From contig NZ_LMZQ01000005.1 of assembly GCF_001442625.1 (NCBI RefSeq), positions 124,001 through 188,000 on the forward strand: 64,000 nt of DNA. The letters are read 5' to 3'. The stretch comes from Pedobacter ginsenosidimutans. Lineage in GTDB: Bacteria; Bacteroidota; Bacteroidia; Sphingobacteriales; Sphingobacteriaceae. The translations under genes and the position numbers were made by a program. A model generated the notes under the pieces. The model was not told the DNA's origin. It saw nothing but the letters and a program-made list of their open reading frames with translations, and searched no databases. This document shows, in pieces, positions 24,918-36,024 of this stretch. Numbering within the stretch: the stretch's first letter is position 1; every line of letters begins with the position of its first letter.

Positions 24918-25406
24918 CTATCGTTCCAACCGATCCTCTACAAAAGCAAAAGGCAGTAAACTCTTTACACTGGGCACTTTTAATACTTCTCCGTTTAAGC
25001 AGTAAAAAATCACTTCAATCGGTGTATTTTGCTTGCGCTCAAACTCTGCCATCACCTGCAAACAGCCTCCGCAAGAAGTAACGGGTTTTAAAATCTCAAA
25101 ATTATCCGTTTGGGCAGTAATAGCCATACTTTCAATAACTGCGTCTGGATAGGTAGCGCCAATGGTAAAAAGGGCAACACGCTCTGCACAAAGTCCTGAT
25201 GGGTAGGCTAAATTTTCCTGGTTGCTTCCTAATACCGTTTCGCCAGAGGCCAAACGGATTGCCGTACCAACCCTAAATTTAGAATAAGGAGAATATGAAG
25301 TATTTAAAGCCTTTGCTGCAAGTTCGCAAAGCGTTCTATCTGCCAATGTTAATTCTGTAATACTTTCGTATTGTTCAAAAGTTATATTTAGATTTATTGA
25401 ATTCAT
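24918..25406 (-). CDS. cdd: Cytidine deaminase
   Basis: This enzyme of pyrimidine salvage deaminates cytidine and deoxycytidine with a catalytic zinc. The 162-residue protein has the small tetrameric-type length and shows FRVGTAI, the SNQENLAYPSGLCAERVALF motif with zinc ligand Cys73 and general acid/base Glu75, and SCGGCLQVMAEF with Cys112 and Cys115. It is cytosolic and lies alone, divergent from tamB across about 110 bases. Confidence 0.93.
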   Translation of the reverse strand: MNSINLNITFEQYESITELTLADRTLCELAAKALNTSYSPYSKFRVGTAIRLASGETVLGSNQENLAYPSGLCAERVALFTIGATYPDAVIESMAITAQTDNFEILKPVTSCGGCLQVMAEFERKQNTPIEVIFYCLNGEVLKVPSVKSLLPFAFVEDRLER

Positions 25407-25515
25407 TTGTAACTAATTAGGAAACCGCCAATATTAAATTTTTATAGCGGGCGAACAATTTAAGTTATTTTTTGTATTATTTAGTAAAACATGCCTTAAA
25501 ATTAATTTTAATGGC

Positions 25516-28500
25516 ATGCTTTTGGCATTTATCAAACACCAAACACGCTTAGTTTTGAATAAATACGTACGCAAAAGTCTAAAAATTTTATTGTGGGTAA
25601 TTGCTTCCATCATCATTCTGGTTGTTGGTTTGGCGCTATCTTTAAATATTCCGGCAGTTCAGAATTTTGTTAAAAACAAAGCCATAAACTACCTTAAAAA
25701 CAAAACCAAAACAGAAGTAAGTTTAGAGAGCATTAAAATTGCACTGCCAAAAGATGTTGTTTTAAATAAATTTTATATCGAAGACCGTAAAGGCGATACC
25801 TTATTATATGCCGAAAAACTTGCGGTTGATATCAGCTTATTCAAACTGTTAAAAAATACCGTCGAGATCAATAATATTGAACTAAAAAATGTACGCGCCA
25901 ATGTAAGACGCATCACTCCCGATACAACATTTAATTTTTCATTTCTGGTTGATGCCTTTGCAAGCGATCAGAAAAAACCCGAAGAAAAAGTAAAAAAAGA
26001 TACCACCTCTACCCTTAAATTCTCGGTCGATAAAGTTTCATTTGAAGATATAGGCATCAACTATCGTGATGACGTAGCGGGTAACGATGTAAAAGTATAT
26101 TTGGGTGCGTTTAAAACCAAAATCAAAGATTTCGATTTAGCCAATCAGCACTACGTAATTAAAGAATTAAGTTTAGTGAACACTTCTTTACGTTACCTGC
26201 AGCAAAAACCACTTGTCCACCTGGTGCAGCACATTACAAACAGTGTTGATAGCAGCGAGAAAGAACAGGGCAAACTGCCATTAATAGAAGTGCAGAACTT
26301 CATTTTTAGTAAGGTAAAGGTAAATTACGACGATCAGCTATCCACTACCAAAGCTGTTGCCGATGTAAACGATCTGGGCCTGGTAAATCTGAAAGTAGAT
26401 TTAACCAATAGTAAATATTCGGTTGATGATGCACATTTAAATAAATCGAATATCCTTTTTGCTTTCAAACCTGCTCCAAGCAACGATTTAAAGAAAGTTA
26501 AAGATACCGTAGTTCCCGAAAAATCGCCTTTGGGTCTGATCATCAAAAACATCAGTTTAGCGGATAACAATTTACAGTTCGACAATCTTGGGGCAAAACC
26601 TGCTATCAAAGGCATGGACTTTAATCACCTAAAAATTAACCAGCTCAATTTAGGTGCCAGTGATGTAAGTTATAGCGCCGCTGGTATAAAAGCCAATGTT
26701 AAAAATGGATCGTTAAAAGAAAAAAGCGGTTTTATGCTGGATCAATTGAGAGGCAATGCGGTGTATAACGACAAACAGATCAAACTGAGCAATTTTATTT
26801 TAAAAACGCCCAACACCTCAATTGAAAATGCTACAGAGCTAAATTTTACTTCAATGGAGGATTTAACCAAACATCCTGAACGCGTAAAACTGAATCTGGC
26901 TTTTAAAAACACCACCATCGGTTTAAAAGATGCTGGCTTTTTCAGCGATGCTGTTCCAGCAAATTATCGCAACGAAAAAATAAAACTGACTGCTGATGTT
27001 AATGGCTATCTGAATAACCTGAATATCCCAAAACTGCAGATCAGTGGGTTAAAAAATACGCAGATAGATATTAGTGGAAAAGCGAAAGGTCTACCCGATA
27101 TCAAAAAAACCTATCTCGATTTAAATATTAAAAAGTTTCATCTAACCAAAGGAGATATTTTGGTGGTAGTACCCAAAAAATCTCTTCCACCTACAATCGA
27201 ATTGCCAAATGTAGTTGATGCGAAAGGCAACTTTAAGGGTTCAATGACCGATTTCAACACTAACCTGAACATCAACACCGATATGGGTGGAGCGGTTTTG
27301 GTAGCAGGAATGAAAGGGCCAAAAGGCAAAGAAAGTTATAAGGCCGACATTAACTTAAACAACTTTAACGTTGGCAGGCTATTAAAAATGCAACCTAAAC
27401 TGGGTAGAATTTCCGTTAAAGCAAATGTTGCAGGAACAGGGCTCGATCCTAAAAAGATTAATGCAAAGTTTAACGCAAAGGTAATTAGTGCTTATTATAA
27501 CAAATATACCTACCGAAATTTAAGCCTTGCCGGAAATTACAGCAACCAGCATATCAGCATCAAGAGTAGCATGCCCGATAGCAATGCCAACTTTAATCTA
27601 GATGCTAAAGTGAATCTGGCAGGTAAATATCCTGCTGTAAAAGCCGACTTAAACTTAAAGCAGGTAAACCTGCAGGCATTAAACTTTAGTCCAACGGTAT
27701 TAAGTGCAGCAGGTATAGTTAAAGTAGACCTCGCTACCGCCGATGCTGATTATTTAAATGGATCGGTTGATATTACGGGCTTACAATTGGTAAAAGACAA
27801 ACAAAAAATCAACGTAGATACGATTTCCATCCGGGCTAAATCAACCGCGACAGAAAACGAGCTGACCTTAAAATCTGAAATACTATCAGCAAAAATTGAT
27901 GGCAAGTACCAGCTGACTAAAGTAAGTGATGCCATCATCAATGAAATTAATAAATATTATGCTTTTGGCACTGTAACTAAAGTTCCAGATCAACGCTTAA
28001 GGTTTTTTGTACAGGTTTACGATTCTAAATTGTTAAAGGAGTTTGTACCCGAATTAACGGTATTCAAGCAATCGCAGTTTTATGGATTGATCGATACGCA
28101 AAAAGATAGCCTTCAGATTAAAGGCAATTTCCCACAGGTGGTGTATGGCGATTTTAAGGTAGATACCACCGTGTTAAACATCAATAATGACAACAATAAA
28201 CTGGCTTATAGTTTAACGGTTAAAAGTCTCCAAAGCCCGGCTATTGCACTCTTTAATACAGAAGTAAGTGGCGATGCTTCAAATAATAATTTAGGCGTTA
28301 ACATCTTCCTGCGCGATAGGCAACTTAAAAATAAATATGTAATTGGTGGTACTTTCCAATCGATCAATAAGGATTTCAAATTCACTTTAGATCCGCAAAA
28401 ACTATTGCTCGATTATCAAAAATGGGTGGTTTCGCAAGATAATTACATCCAGTTTGGTGCATCAGGCATCTTGGTTAACCAGTTCCAGATTAGTAACAGC

Positions 28501-30543
28501 GGTCAATCGCTTTCCATCAATAGTAATCCTACCGAACCTAATGCGCCCTTGGCAGTAGAATTTAAAGATTTCCAGTTAGAAACCTTAACCAAATTTGCAG
28601 AAACCGATACCACTTTGGTTGGTGGCCGTTTAAATGGAACTGCAAACGTTAAAGATTTAGCCAGCACACCAAAATTCGAGGCAAATTTAACCATCGATCA
28701 GCTGCGTTATCTAAAAGATCAACTGGGCACTTTACGCCTGGCTGTAAACAACAATACCGAAAATGCTTTCGAGGTAAATGTTGCTTTAACCGGTGTACAC
28801 GAGTTAAGGGTTAACGGATTTTATTATACCGCACCCGAAAGCGCTTTAGACCTTACGGTAAACATCGATAAGATTGAAATGAAGAACATCGAAAGCTTAT
28901 CTGCCGGCCAGCTTAAACGTGGTACCGGCACCTTAACAGGTGCGTTAACGGTTAAAGGTGCACTAACGGCTCCGAAAATACTGGGCGATTTAACTTTCAA
29001 CAATGCAGGCTTTAATGTGGCTTATGTAAATTCATATTTCCGCATGCCTAACGAAAAGATTTCATTCACAAACGAAGGCATCAGTTTTAATAATTTTACA
29101 CTTCTTGATTCCTTAAATCAAAAAGCAACCATCAACGGAAAAGTTTACACCACCGATTTTAAAAACTACCGTTTCGGTTTAGATATCCGAACGAACAATT
29201 TCAGAGCAATCAATTCTACTGCAGCCGATAATGACATGATTTATGGAACGGTATTTTTAACCAGCAACATCAAAGTACGCGGAGATTTAAACCAACCCGA
29301 TGTGAACATGAACATTAATGTGAACAAAGGCACAAAATTCTTCTTCGCTTTGCCTTCAAGTGATCCATCGATTATTGATCAGGAAGGTATAGTACAGTTT
29401 ATTGATGCCGACGCACCACCTTTTAATGGACAGAAAGCATTGAAAGTTGATAGCATCAGTAAATCACCTATTAAAGGATTAAACCTCGTAGCGGCTGTAA
29501 AAGTAGATCCAGAAGCAGAATTGAATGTTGTTGTAGATCCATCTACTGGTGATAATTTAAAAGTTAGGGGTGATGCAGACTTAAACGTAACGATGGACCC
29601 TAGCGGGAAAATCAGCATGACCGGTCGTTATGAAATAGTTGATGGTTCATACAATTTAACGCTGGCTGTTGTAAAAAAAGAATTTAAGCTCGTTAAAGGC
29701 AGTACCATTGTCTGGACAGGTGAACCTACTTCTGCTACTGCAAATATTACGGCTTTATACGAAGTTAACGCTGCTCCTATTGATCTGTTAAACCAGCCGG
29801 ATCTTTACGAGGCGAGAACAAAATTACCTTTCCAGGTTTATCTGATGATAAAAGGCGAATTATTAAAGCCAACCATTTCATTTAAACTCGATTTACCTGA
29901 AAATGAGCGTGGTGCTTTAAGTGGTCAGGTTTATACCAAATTGATTAATGTAAACCGCGATGAAAGTGAGTTGAACAAACAGGTTCTTTCTTTACTTGCC
30001 TTAAACCGGTTCATTGCCAATAACCCTTTCCAAAGTTTGGCCGGCGGTGGTGGTGTTTCTACCCTTGCCCGTTCGAGTGTAAGTAAACTGTTAACTGAAC
30101 AGTTGAATAATTTAACCTCCGATTTAATTCAGGGCGTTGATCTTAACTTCGGTGTAAATTCATCTGAAGATTATTCAACAGGTTCGATGCAGCAAAAAAC
30201 AGATCTGGAGGTTGGCTTATCAAAAAAACTGCTAAACGATAGGTTAACCGTTAGCGTAGGAAGCTCTTTTGCTTTAGAAGGGCCACAAGCACCAGGAGAA
30301 AAATCGACCAATATTGCTGGAAACGTAAACGTAGAATATGCACTTTCTGCCGATGGACGGTACCGTTTAAGGGCCTACCGCCGAAACCAGAACGATATGA
30401 TTATACAGGGACAGATTGTTGAAACAGGCTTAGGCTTTACCCTGGTAGTAGATTATAATAAGTTTAGAGAGATTTTTCAAAAGAAAAGAATCAGAAGAAT
30501 AAGAAACATTGAACAGAAAGCACAAGATGAGAAAACTAACTAG
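25516..30543 (+). CDS. tamB: TamB-like translocation and assembly module protein
   Basis: This very long inner-membrane-anchored periplasmic protein has 1675 residues. An N-terminal helix (KILLWVIASIIILVVGLALS) is followed by AsmA-like text (AVQNFVKNKAINYL) and many repeating beta segments that build a hydrophobic groove across the periplasm. The C-terminal DUF490 region ends with LDVEVGLSKKLLNDRL-like text. TamB-type proteins move phospholipid and help insert outer-membrane proteins together with a TamA partner. The stop lies inside the start of tamL, so the genes are translationally coupled. The first ATG was kept; it is preceded by an ATG 5 bases earlier in another frame. Confidence 0.9.
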   Translation: MLLAFIKHQTRLVLNKYVRKSLKILLWVIASIIILVVGLALSLNIPAVQNFVKNKAINYLKNKTKTEVSLESIKIALPKDVVLNKFYIEDRKGDTLLYAEKLAVDISLFKLLKNTVEINNIELKNVRANVRRITPDTTFNFSFLVDAFASDQKKPEEKVKKDTTSTLKFSVDKVSFEDIGINYRDDVAGNDVKVYLGAFKTKIKDFDLANQHYVIKELSLVNTSLRYLQQKPLVHLVQHITNSVDSSEKEQGKLPLIEVQNFIFSKVKVNYDDQLSTTKAVADVNDLGLVNLKVDLTNSKYSVDDAHLNKSNILFAFKPAPSNDLKKVKDTVVPEKSPLGLIIKNISLADNNLQFDNLGAKPAIKGMDFNHLKINQLNLGASDVSYSAAGIKANVKNGSLKEKSGFMLDQLRGNAVYNDKQIKLSNFILKTPNTSIENATELNFTSMEDLTKHPERVKLNLAFKNTTIGLKDAGFFSDAVPANYRNEKIKLTADVNGYLNNLNIPKLQISGLKNTQIDISGKAKGLPDIKKTYLDLNIKKFHLTKGDILVVVPKKSLPPTIELPNVVDAKGNFKGSMTDFNTNLNINTDMGGAVLVAGMKGPKGKESYKADINLNNFNVGRLLKMQPKLGRISVKANVAGTGLDPKKINAKFNAKVISAYYNKYTYRNLSLAGNYSNQHISIKSSMPDSNANFNLDAKVNLAGKYPAVKADLNLKQVNLQALNFSPTVLSAAGIVKVDLATADADYLNGSVDITGLQLVKDKQKINVDTISIRAKSTATENELTLKSEILSAKIDGKYQLTKVSDAIINEINKYYAFGTVTKVPDQRLRFFVQVYDSKLLKEFVPELTVFKQSQFYGLIDTQKDSLQIKGNFPQVVYGDFKVDTTVLNINNDNNKLAYSLTVKSLQSPAIALFNTEVSGDASNNNLGVNIFLRDRQLKNKYVIGGTFQSINKDFKFTLDPQKLLLDYQKWVVSQDNYIQFGASGILVNQFQISNSGQSLSINSNPTEPNAPLAVEFKDFQLETLTKFAETDTTLVGGRLNGTANVKDLASTPKFEANLTIDQLRYLKDQLGTLRLAVNNNTENAFEVNVALTGVHELRVNGFYYTAPESALDLTVNIDKIEMKNIESLSAGQLKRGTGTLTGALTVKGALTAPKILGDLTFNNAGFNVAYVNSYFRMPNEKISFTNEGISFNNFTLLDSLNQKATINGKVYTTDFKNYRFGLDIRTNNFRAINSTAADNDMIYGTVFLTSNIKVRGDLNQPDVNMNINVNKGTKFFFALPSSDPSIIDQEGIVQFIDADAPPFNGQKALKVDSISKSPIKGLNLVAAVKVDPEAELNVVVDPSTGDNLKVRGDADLNVTMDPSGKISMTGRYEIVDGSYNLTLAVVKKEFKLVKGSTIVWTGEPTSATANITALYEVNAAPIDLLNQPDLYEARTKLPFQVYLMIKGELLKPTISFKLDLPENERGALSGQVYTKLINVNRDESELNKQVLSLLALNRFIANNPFQSLAGGGGVSTLARSSVSKLLTEQLNNLTSDLIQGVDLNFGVNSSEDYSTGSMQQKTDLEVGLSKKLLNDRLTVSVGSSFALEGPQAPGEKSTNIAGNVNVEYALSADGRYRLRAYRRNQNDMIIQGQIVETGLGFTLVVDYNKFREIFQKKRIRRIRNIEQKAQDEKTN

Positions 30544-32842
30544 ACCGCTTTTATTTTTATTGGCCTGTTTAGTTTGGGCCGCCTGCAGCAGTACCAAATC
30601 GTTAAAACCAGGACAGATTTTGTATACCGGTGCTGAAGTAAAAATCAATCCAGACTCATCAGGGAAAATTGACAATGAAAAACAGGTTAAAACCGATCTT
30701 GAAGCTAAAACAAGACCACGCCCCAATAAGTCGATTTTGGGTATAAAATATAAGCTCGGCATTTACAATCTTGCCGGCGAACCTAAAAAGCCAAAAGGCT
30801 TTAGAAACTGGTTGCGCAGACAAGGCGAACCGCCTGTGTTATTGAACGATGTAAAGCTGAAATACAACAATGATGTATTATCCAGTTACCTCATTAGCGA
30901 AGGCTATTTACAGGCAACTGTTACCGGCGATACCGTTATTAAGGAAAAAAAAGGTAAGGCCATCTATACTGCAGTTACCGGACAACGCTATAAAATCAAC
31001 AAGATTAATTTCCCTCCGGATACCGGGGTGCTTACCAAGATCATCAATGCCAACAAAGACAAAACCTTGCTAAAAGTTGGCGATTATTATGACATCGATA
31101 CCTACAAAAATGAACGGATCAGAATTGATAACGACTTAAAAGAAAATGGCTATTTCTATTTCAGTCCTGATTATTTAATTATGCAGGTAGATAGTACCAT
31201 CGGTAAAAACCTGGTTAATGTTTCGGTTAAGGTAAAAGACATTGCGCCTGATGCAGGTTTAAAACCTTATACCATTAAAAACATTAACATCTACCCTAAC
31301 TATTCCTTAAGGAGAGATAGCACATTAAGAAAACTGAAACCGTTGCAGTATAACGATTTCAATATATACGATGACCGAAACACCTTTAAACCAAGGCTTT
31401 TCGACCGCTTGGTATTCTTTCAAAAAGGCGAACCTTATAACCGTAAAGACCATAACCAATCGTTAAACCGAATGGTAAATGTGGGTGCCTTTCAAGATGT
31501 AAGGGCCGAATTTTTACCCGTTGATAGTTTCAAAAACAATCAGCTCGATTTGAATATCTATTTAACACCTTTAAAGAAAAACTCACTTACCTTTTCTGTT
31601 ACCGGAACAAGTAAATCAAACAATTTCGTTGGCTCAGAGGTAAAAGTAACACAAACCACCAGAAACTTGTTTAGAAATGCAGAACAATTAGATTTGAGTG
31701 TTAGTGGTGGCTTTGAAACCCAAACTAAAGGAACCTCGCTAGGCAAAAACTCTTTATCGTTAACTGCCGAAGGAAAACTGACCTTCCCGAGGTTTATTGT
31801 TCCCTTTTACAAACCGAATAGTACCAATGCTTTCATCCCGAAAACCATTGCCTCGCTTTCTTACCAGATGCTTAACCGTGGTTCTGAATATACATTACAT
31901 GCTTTTAAAGGGCAATATGGTTACAACTTTAAAGAGAATTTATACAAAGAGCATAATTTCAACCCGATATCGATAAGTTATGTTTCTACTTCTTTCCCTT
32001 CTGATAGTGTAGAACGTAAAATATATGAACAAAACCCATTGTTAAGAACCACCTTAGAAAGCCAGTTTATTATTGGCAGTAACTATAATTTCACTTATAC
32101 CAACCAGATGGAAGATAGCCGGAGAAATAATACCTATTTCTTTGGAGGGTTAGAAACCGGTGGTAATGTTTGGGGGCTGTTTACCCCAAAAGATGAAAAT
32201 GGCCAACGATCTATCTTTAACAGACCATTAACGCAATTTATCAGGGTAGAAGCCGATTTAAGGGATTATTATAAAATCACCAGAAACTTAATCTGGGCAA
32301 ACAGGCTAAACTTAGGTTATGGTTATGCTTACGGCAACTCTACCTCACTCCCATTTGTTAAGCAGTTTTTTGCAGGCGGCAGTAACGATATCAGAGCCTT
32401 TCCGGCCAGAACTTTAGGTCCAGGTACTTATAAGGTTCCTGATGATGCTATTTTTGCCGATCAGGGTGGTGATATTAAGTTAATGCTCAACTCAGAACTG
32501 CGTTTTAAAATAGTGAGTGTACTTTATGGGGCATTGTTTGTAGATGCCGGAAATATCTGGCTGAGGAAAGAAGATCTTGGAGAACCTGGCAAACCTGAGA
32601 CGGCAAGACTTGGATCTGGTTTTAAGCTAAAAAATGCTTTTAACGAGCTGGCAGTGGGTACTGGTGCAGGCTTACGGGTAGATGTAAGCATCTTCGTAGT
32701 CCGCTTAGATGTGGCCTTCCCGGTACGTAAACCTTACCTGCCGGAAGGACAGAGATGGGTATTCGATGATATCGCTTTCGGTAATAAAGACTGGCGTAAA
32801 CAGAATTTAATTTTTAACATTGGGATAGGATATCCGTTTTAA
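30527..32842 (+). CDS. tamL: BamA/TamA-family outer-membrane lipoprotein (TamL type)
   Basis: This is the outer-membrane barrel partner of TamB. From the chosen ATG (MRKLTRPLLF) the signal ends in a lipobox, LVWAAC, with lipidated Cys20; Bacteroidota TamA counterparts are known as lipoproteins called TamL. POTRA-like domains span about residues 30-360. The rest is a surface-antigen beta barrel with FFAGGSNDIRAFPARTLGPG, the RGF-type lid region, and a final aromatic GIGYPF. An earlier in-frame ATG six codons up was not chosen because it would spoil the signal. It overlaps tamB by 17 bases and is followed by yihY after 7 bases. Confidence 0.88.
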   Translation: MRKLTRPLLFLLACLVWAACSSTKSLKPGQILYTGAEVKINPDSSGKIDNEKQVKTDLEAKTRPRPNKSILGIKYKLGIYNLAGEPKKPKGFRNWLRRQGEPPVLLNDVKLKYNNDVLSSYLISEGYLQATVTGDTVIKEKKGKAIYTAVTGQRYKINKINFPPDTGVLTKIINANKDKTLLKVGDYYDIDTYKNERIRIDNDLKENGYFYFSPDYLIMQVDSTIGKNLVNVSVKVKDIAPDAGLKPYTIKNINIYPNYSLRRDSTLRKLKPLQYNDFNIYDDRNTFKPRLFDRLVFFQKGEPYNRKDHNQSLNRMVNVGAFQDVRAEFLPVDSFKNNQLDLNIYLTPLKKNSLTFSVTGTSKSNNFVGSEVKVTQTTRNLFRNAEQLDLSVSGGFETQTKGTSLGKNSLSLTAEGKLTFPRFIVPFYKPNSTNAFIPKTIASLSYQMLNRGSEYTLHAFKGQYGYNFKENLYKEHNFNPISISYVSTSFPSDSVERKIYEQNPLLRTTLESQFIIGSNYNFTYTNQMEDSRRNNTYFFGGLETGGNVWGLFTPKDENGQRSIFNRPLTQFIRVEADLRDYYKITRNLIWANRLNLGYGYAYGNSTSLPFVKQFFAGGSNDIRAFPARTLGPGTYKVPDDAIFADQGGDIKLMLNSELRFKIVSVLYGALFVDAGNIWLRKEDLGEPGKPETARLGSGFKLKNAFNELAVGTGAGLRVDVSIFVVRLDVAFPVRKPYLPEGQRWVFDDIAFGNKDWRKQNLIFNIGIGYPF

Positions 32843-32849
32843 TTTTTCA

Positions 32850-33872
32850 ATGAGAGTAATTCATAAGATCAAACATTTCTTTATTGCGCTTTATCATCTT
32901 TTCGTTGCTGCCGGGAAAGGTTTTATGGAAGATAGGGTAACTAAATTAAGTGCTTCGCTTGCCTATTACACCATTTTTTCACTTACGCCACTCATCATTA
33001 TCATGCTATCTGCCGCTACCCTATTTTTTGGCGATAAAAGAAATGAGGAAACAAGAGGTCAGTTTTATGGGCAGGTTACCAAAATGGTTGGCAAAGAGGC
33101 GGCTACACAAATCCAAGGTTTTGTAGAACATGCAAACAAATCCGGGCAATCTACCATTGGTTTAATTATTGGGATTTGTACATTGATTATTGGTTCAACC
33201 GCTATTTTTATTGAGATACAAGATAGTATCAACATGATCTGGAAAGTAAAGGCTGTGCCCAAAAAAGGCTGGATAAAAATGCTTTCTAACAGGTTATTGT
33301 CTTTCTCTTTAATTGTTTCGATGGGCTTTCTGTTGCTTGTTTCACTAGTAGTTAACACTGTAGTAGTTGGTTTGGGTTCTAAATTGGCCAACCTGCTTTC
33401 GCAAAGTAAGATAGATGAAGTAATCCCCGTTGCAAACGATACAATGGCCATTCTAATTTATATTTTAAACAATGTAATAACCCTTGCTGCCGTTACAGCG
33501 GTATTTGCTGTTATATTTAAGGTATTACCCGATGTTATCATCCGATGGAAATCGGCCATAATCGGTGCTTTATTTACTGCTGTTCTCTTTAGTTTAGGTA
33601 AATACCTGATCGGGATTTATATCGAAAAAGGTAATCCGGGCTCAGCCTTTGGCGCAGCCAGTTCCATCATTGTGATTTTATTATGGATTTATTATACCTC
33701 GATAATACTCTACTTCGGTGCCGAGTTTACACAGGCCTATGCGGAAAAGTACGATAATGGGATCTCACCTAGTAAATATGCCGTATTTACAAAAATTACT
33801 ATCGTAGAGAAAAAGGTAGATGTATTGCCACCACAACACCCTGAAGATACGGTGAATGTACCTAAAGAATAA
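32850..33872 (+). CDS. YihY/BrkB-family membrane protein (copy 1)
   Basis: This inner-membrane protein has 340 residues and about six helices. Family signs are KLSASLAYYTIFSLTPLIII near residue 36, the IEIQDSINMIW region, and SSIIVILLWIYYTSIILYFG with AEFTQAYAEK near the end. The family was once annotated as tRNA nuclease or virulence factor, but its role is unsettled. It starts 7 bases after tamL, suggesting one transcript with tamB-tamL. A paralogue lies at 61301. Confidence 0.88.
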   Translation: MRVIHKIKHFFIALYHLFVAAGKGFMEDRVTKLSASLAYYTIFSLTPLIIIMLSAATLFFGDKRNEETRGQFYGQVTKMVGKEAATQIQGFVEHANKSGQSTIGLIIGICTLIIGSTAIFIEIQDSINMIWKVKAVPKKGWIKMLSNRLLSFSLIVSMGFLLLVSLVVNTVVVGLGSKLANLLSQSKIDEVIPVANDTMAILIYILNNVITLAAVTAVFAVIFKVLPDVIIRWKSAIIGALFTAVLFSLGKYLIGIYIEKGNPGSAFGAASSIIVILLWIYYTSIILYFGAEFTQAYAEKYDNGISPSKYAVFTKITIVEKKVDVLPPQHPEDTVNVPKE

Positions 33873-33878
33873 GTCGGT

Positions 33879-34148
33879 CGTCATCCTGAACTTGTTTCAG
33901 GATCTTTCCAACACGTAATCGTCATTCCCGCACATGCAGAATCTTAAAGCTATAAACTATAAAACGGTTATAACCAAGAAAATCACACCTTAAAACCTTG
34001 ACTTCCTTTTTATAGATAAATCTGGTTCATGGAGACATGAACCAAAGCATAACAAGATAGATGCTGAAACAAGTTCAGCAAGACGCCACGATTGATTTAA
34101 CCGCAAGCATTCAAATGCGATTGTCATCCTGAGCGGAGTCGAAGGACC
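33879..34148. repeat. Cluster of dispersed repeats between yihY and parE
   Basis: Within about 270 bases lie CGTCATCCTGAACTTGTTTC...(33879-33905), a GTCATTCCCGCACATGC unit (33921), the hairpin TGGTTCATG-GAGA-CATGAACCA (34023-34044), GATGCTGAAACAAGTTCAGC (34060-34079), and GTCATCCTGAGCGGAGTCGA (about 34122-34141). No gene is present. Confidence 0.65.
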
Positions 34149-34152
34149 TTTT

Positions 34153-36024
34153 TTATGCTACTTCTTCAGTAATCACTTTAGGTTCTTCAGTTACCTCATC
34201 CTTCTCTACCCTTAGGTTACGGATAATGTGCTGTTGCCTATCAGGCGTATTTTTACCCATATAATATTCCAGCAAACTTTTAATCGTTTGATCTTTCAAA
34301 ATAACGGGGTCTAACCTGATATCTTTCCCGATAAACAAACCAAATTCATCCGGAGAAATTTCCCCTAAACCTTTAAATCGGGTAATTTCTGGTTTATTGC
34401 CCAGTTTTTCAATGGCGTTTTTACGTTCTTCGTCACTGTAGCAATAAATCGTTTCCTTTTTATTCCGAACTCTGAAAAGCGGCGTTTGTAAAATGTAAAC
34501 ATGGCCTGCCTTTACCAGATCGGGAAAAAACTGAAGGAAGAAAGTCATCATCAACAAACGGATGTGCATACCATCCACATCGGCATCTGTTGCAATTACA
34601 ATATTGTTATAATGAAGCCCCTCTAAACCATCTTCAATATTTAAAGCGTGTTGTAACAGGTTAAATTCTTCATTTTCGTAAACCACCTTTTTGGTAAGCT
34701 CATAACAGTTAAGCGGCTTACCTTTTAAACTAAACACCGCCTGACAGTCAACATCGCGTGATTTCGTAATCGAACCCGATGCCGAATCCCCCTCGGTAAT
34801 AAACAAGGTAGTTTCATAACGTTTCTCGTGCGTGGTGTTAAAATGCACTTTACAATCGCGCAGTTTTTTATTGTGTAAAGATGCCTTTTTCGCCCTATCG
34901 TTTGCCAGTTTTTTAATCCCCGCAATATCTTTACGCTCCCTTTCTGATTGGAGAATTCTTTTCTCTAGTGCATCAGCAACCTCTTTGTTCTTATGCAGAT
35001 AATCATCCAATTCTTTTTTAACAAAATCGTTGATAAAAGTAGCTACGGATGGGCCTTCCGGCCCCATGTTCTGTGAGCCCAGTTTTGTTTTGGTCTGCGA
35101 TTCGAAAACTGGCTCCTGTACACGCACAGAAATTGCTGCTATAATGGATGAACGAACATCGGCCGCATCAAACTCTTTTTTGAAAAACTCCCGAACGGTT
35201 TTCACTACCGCAGCCCTAAAGGCCGCCTGGTGTGTACCACCCTGTGTGGTGTGCTGTCCGTTTACAAACGAATGGTAATCTTCGCCATATTGCTGGCCGT
35301 GAGTCATTGCAATTTCGATATCAGGCCCAATCATATGGATAATCGGGTAACGGATTTCTTCTGGCTTATTAAATTTAGAAAGCAGATCATAAAGACCTCT
35401 TTCTGAAAAATATTTCTGATTATTAAAATTTACGGTTAAGCCTGTATTTAAGAACACATAGTTCCAAACCATACTCTCTACAAAATCAGGGATATAGTGG
35501 TAGTTCCTGAAAATGGTTTCGTCAGGATAAAAAGTAATCGCAGTACCGTTGCGTTGAGTGGTATCGATAATTGGCTGCTCATTTACAATTTCTCCTTTAG
35601 AAAATTCTACTTTTTTCGTTTTTCCATCACGGTACGACTGCACCATAAAACTAGTAGAAAGTGCATTTACAGCCTTAGTACCTACCCCATTTAAACCAAC
35701 AGATTTCTGGAAAGCATTGCTATCGTATTTACCACCAGTATTGATCTTGCTTACACAATCGATTACCTTGCCCAATGGAATGCCACGACCGTAATCACGT
35801 ATATTTACCTTTTGTTCGGAAACAGTAATTTCGATGGTCTTTCCGGTGCCCATTACAAACTCATCGATAGAGTTATCTACAATTTCTTTTAGCAAAACGT
35901 AAATACCATCGTCCTGCGCAGAACCATCGCCAAGTTTACCAATGTACATCCCCGGACGAAGCCTGATGTGCTCTTTCCAATCTAATGAACGGATACTGTC
36001 GTCGTTATAAATTACTTCTGCCAT
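34153..36024 (-). CDS. parE: DNA topoisomerase IV subunit B
   Basis: This is the ATPase subunit of topoisomerase IV. The 623-residue protein has the GHKL fold with EIVDNSIDE (Asn51), DYGRGIPLG and [13 protein letters not shown], the transducer region with a lysine in SQTKTKLGS, and the TOPRIM domain with [13 protein letters not shown] and [19 protein letters not shown] and the short length suit ParE rather than GyrB. The expected partner ParC is 12 kb downstream on the same strand. No promoter was recognised. Confidence 0.92.
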   Translation of the reverse strand: MAEVIYNDDSIRSLDWKEHIRLRPGMYIGKLGDGSAQDDGIYVLLKEIVDNSIDEFVMGTGKTIEITVSEQKVNIRDYGRGIPLGKVIDCVSKINTGGKYDSNAFQKSVGLNGVGTKAVNALSTSFMVQSYRDGKTKKVEFSKGEIVNEQPIIDTTQRNGTAITFYPDETIFRNYHYIPDFVESMVWNYVFLNTGLTVNFNNQKYFSERGLYDLLSKFNKPEEIRYPIIHMIGPDIEIAMTHGQQYGEDYHSFVNGQHTTQGGTHQAAFRAAVVKTVREFFKKEFDAADVRSSIIAAISVRVQEPVFESQTKTKLGSQNMGPEGPSVATFINDFVKKELDDYLHKNKEVADALEKRILQSERERKDIAGIKKLANDRAKKASLHNKKLRDCKVHFNTTHEKRYETTLFITEGDSASGSITKSRDVDCQAVFSLKGKPLNCYELTKKVVYENEEFNLLQHALNIEDGLEGLHYNNIVIATDADVDGMHIRLLMMTFFLQFFPDLVKAGHVYILQTPLFRVRNKKETIYCYSDEERKNAIEKLGNKPEITRFKGLGEISPDEFGLFIGKDIRLDPVILKDQTIKSLLEYYMGKNTPDRQQHIIRNLRVEKDEVTEEPKVITEEVA

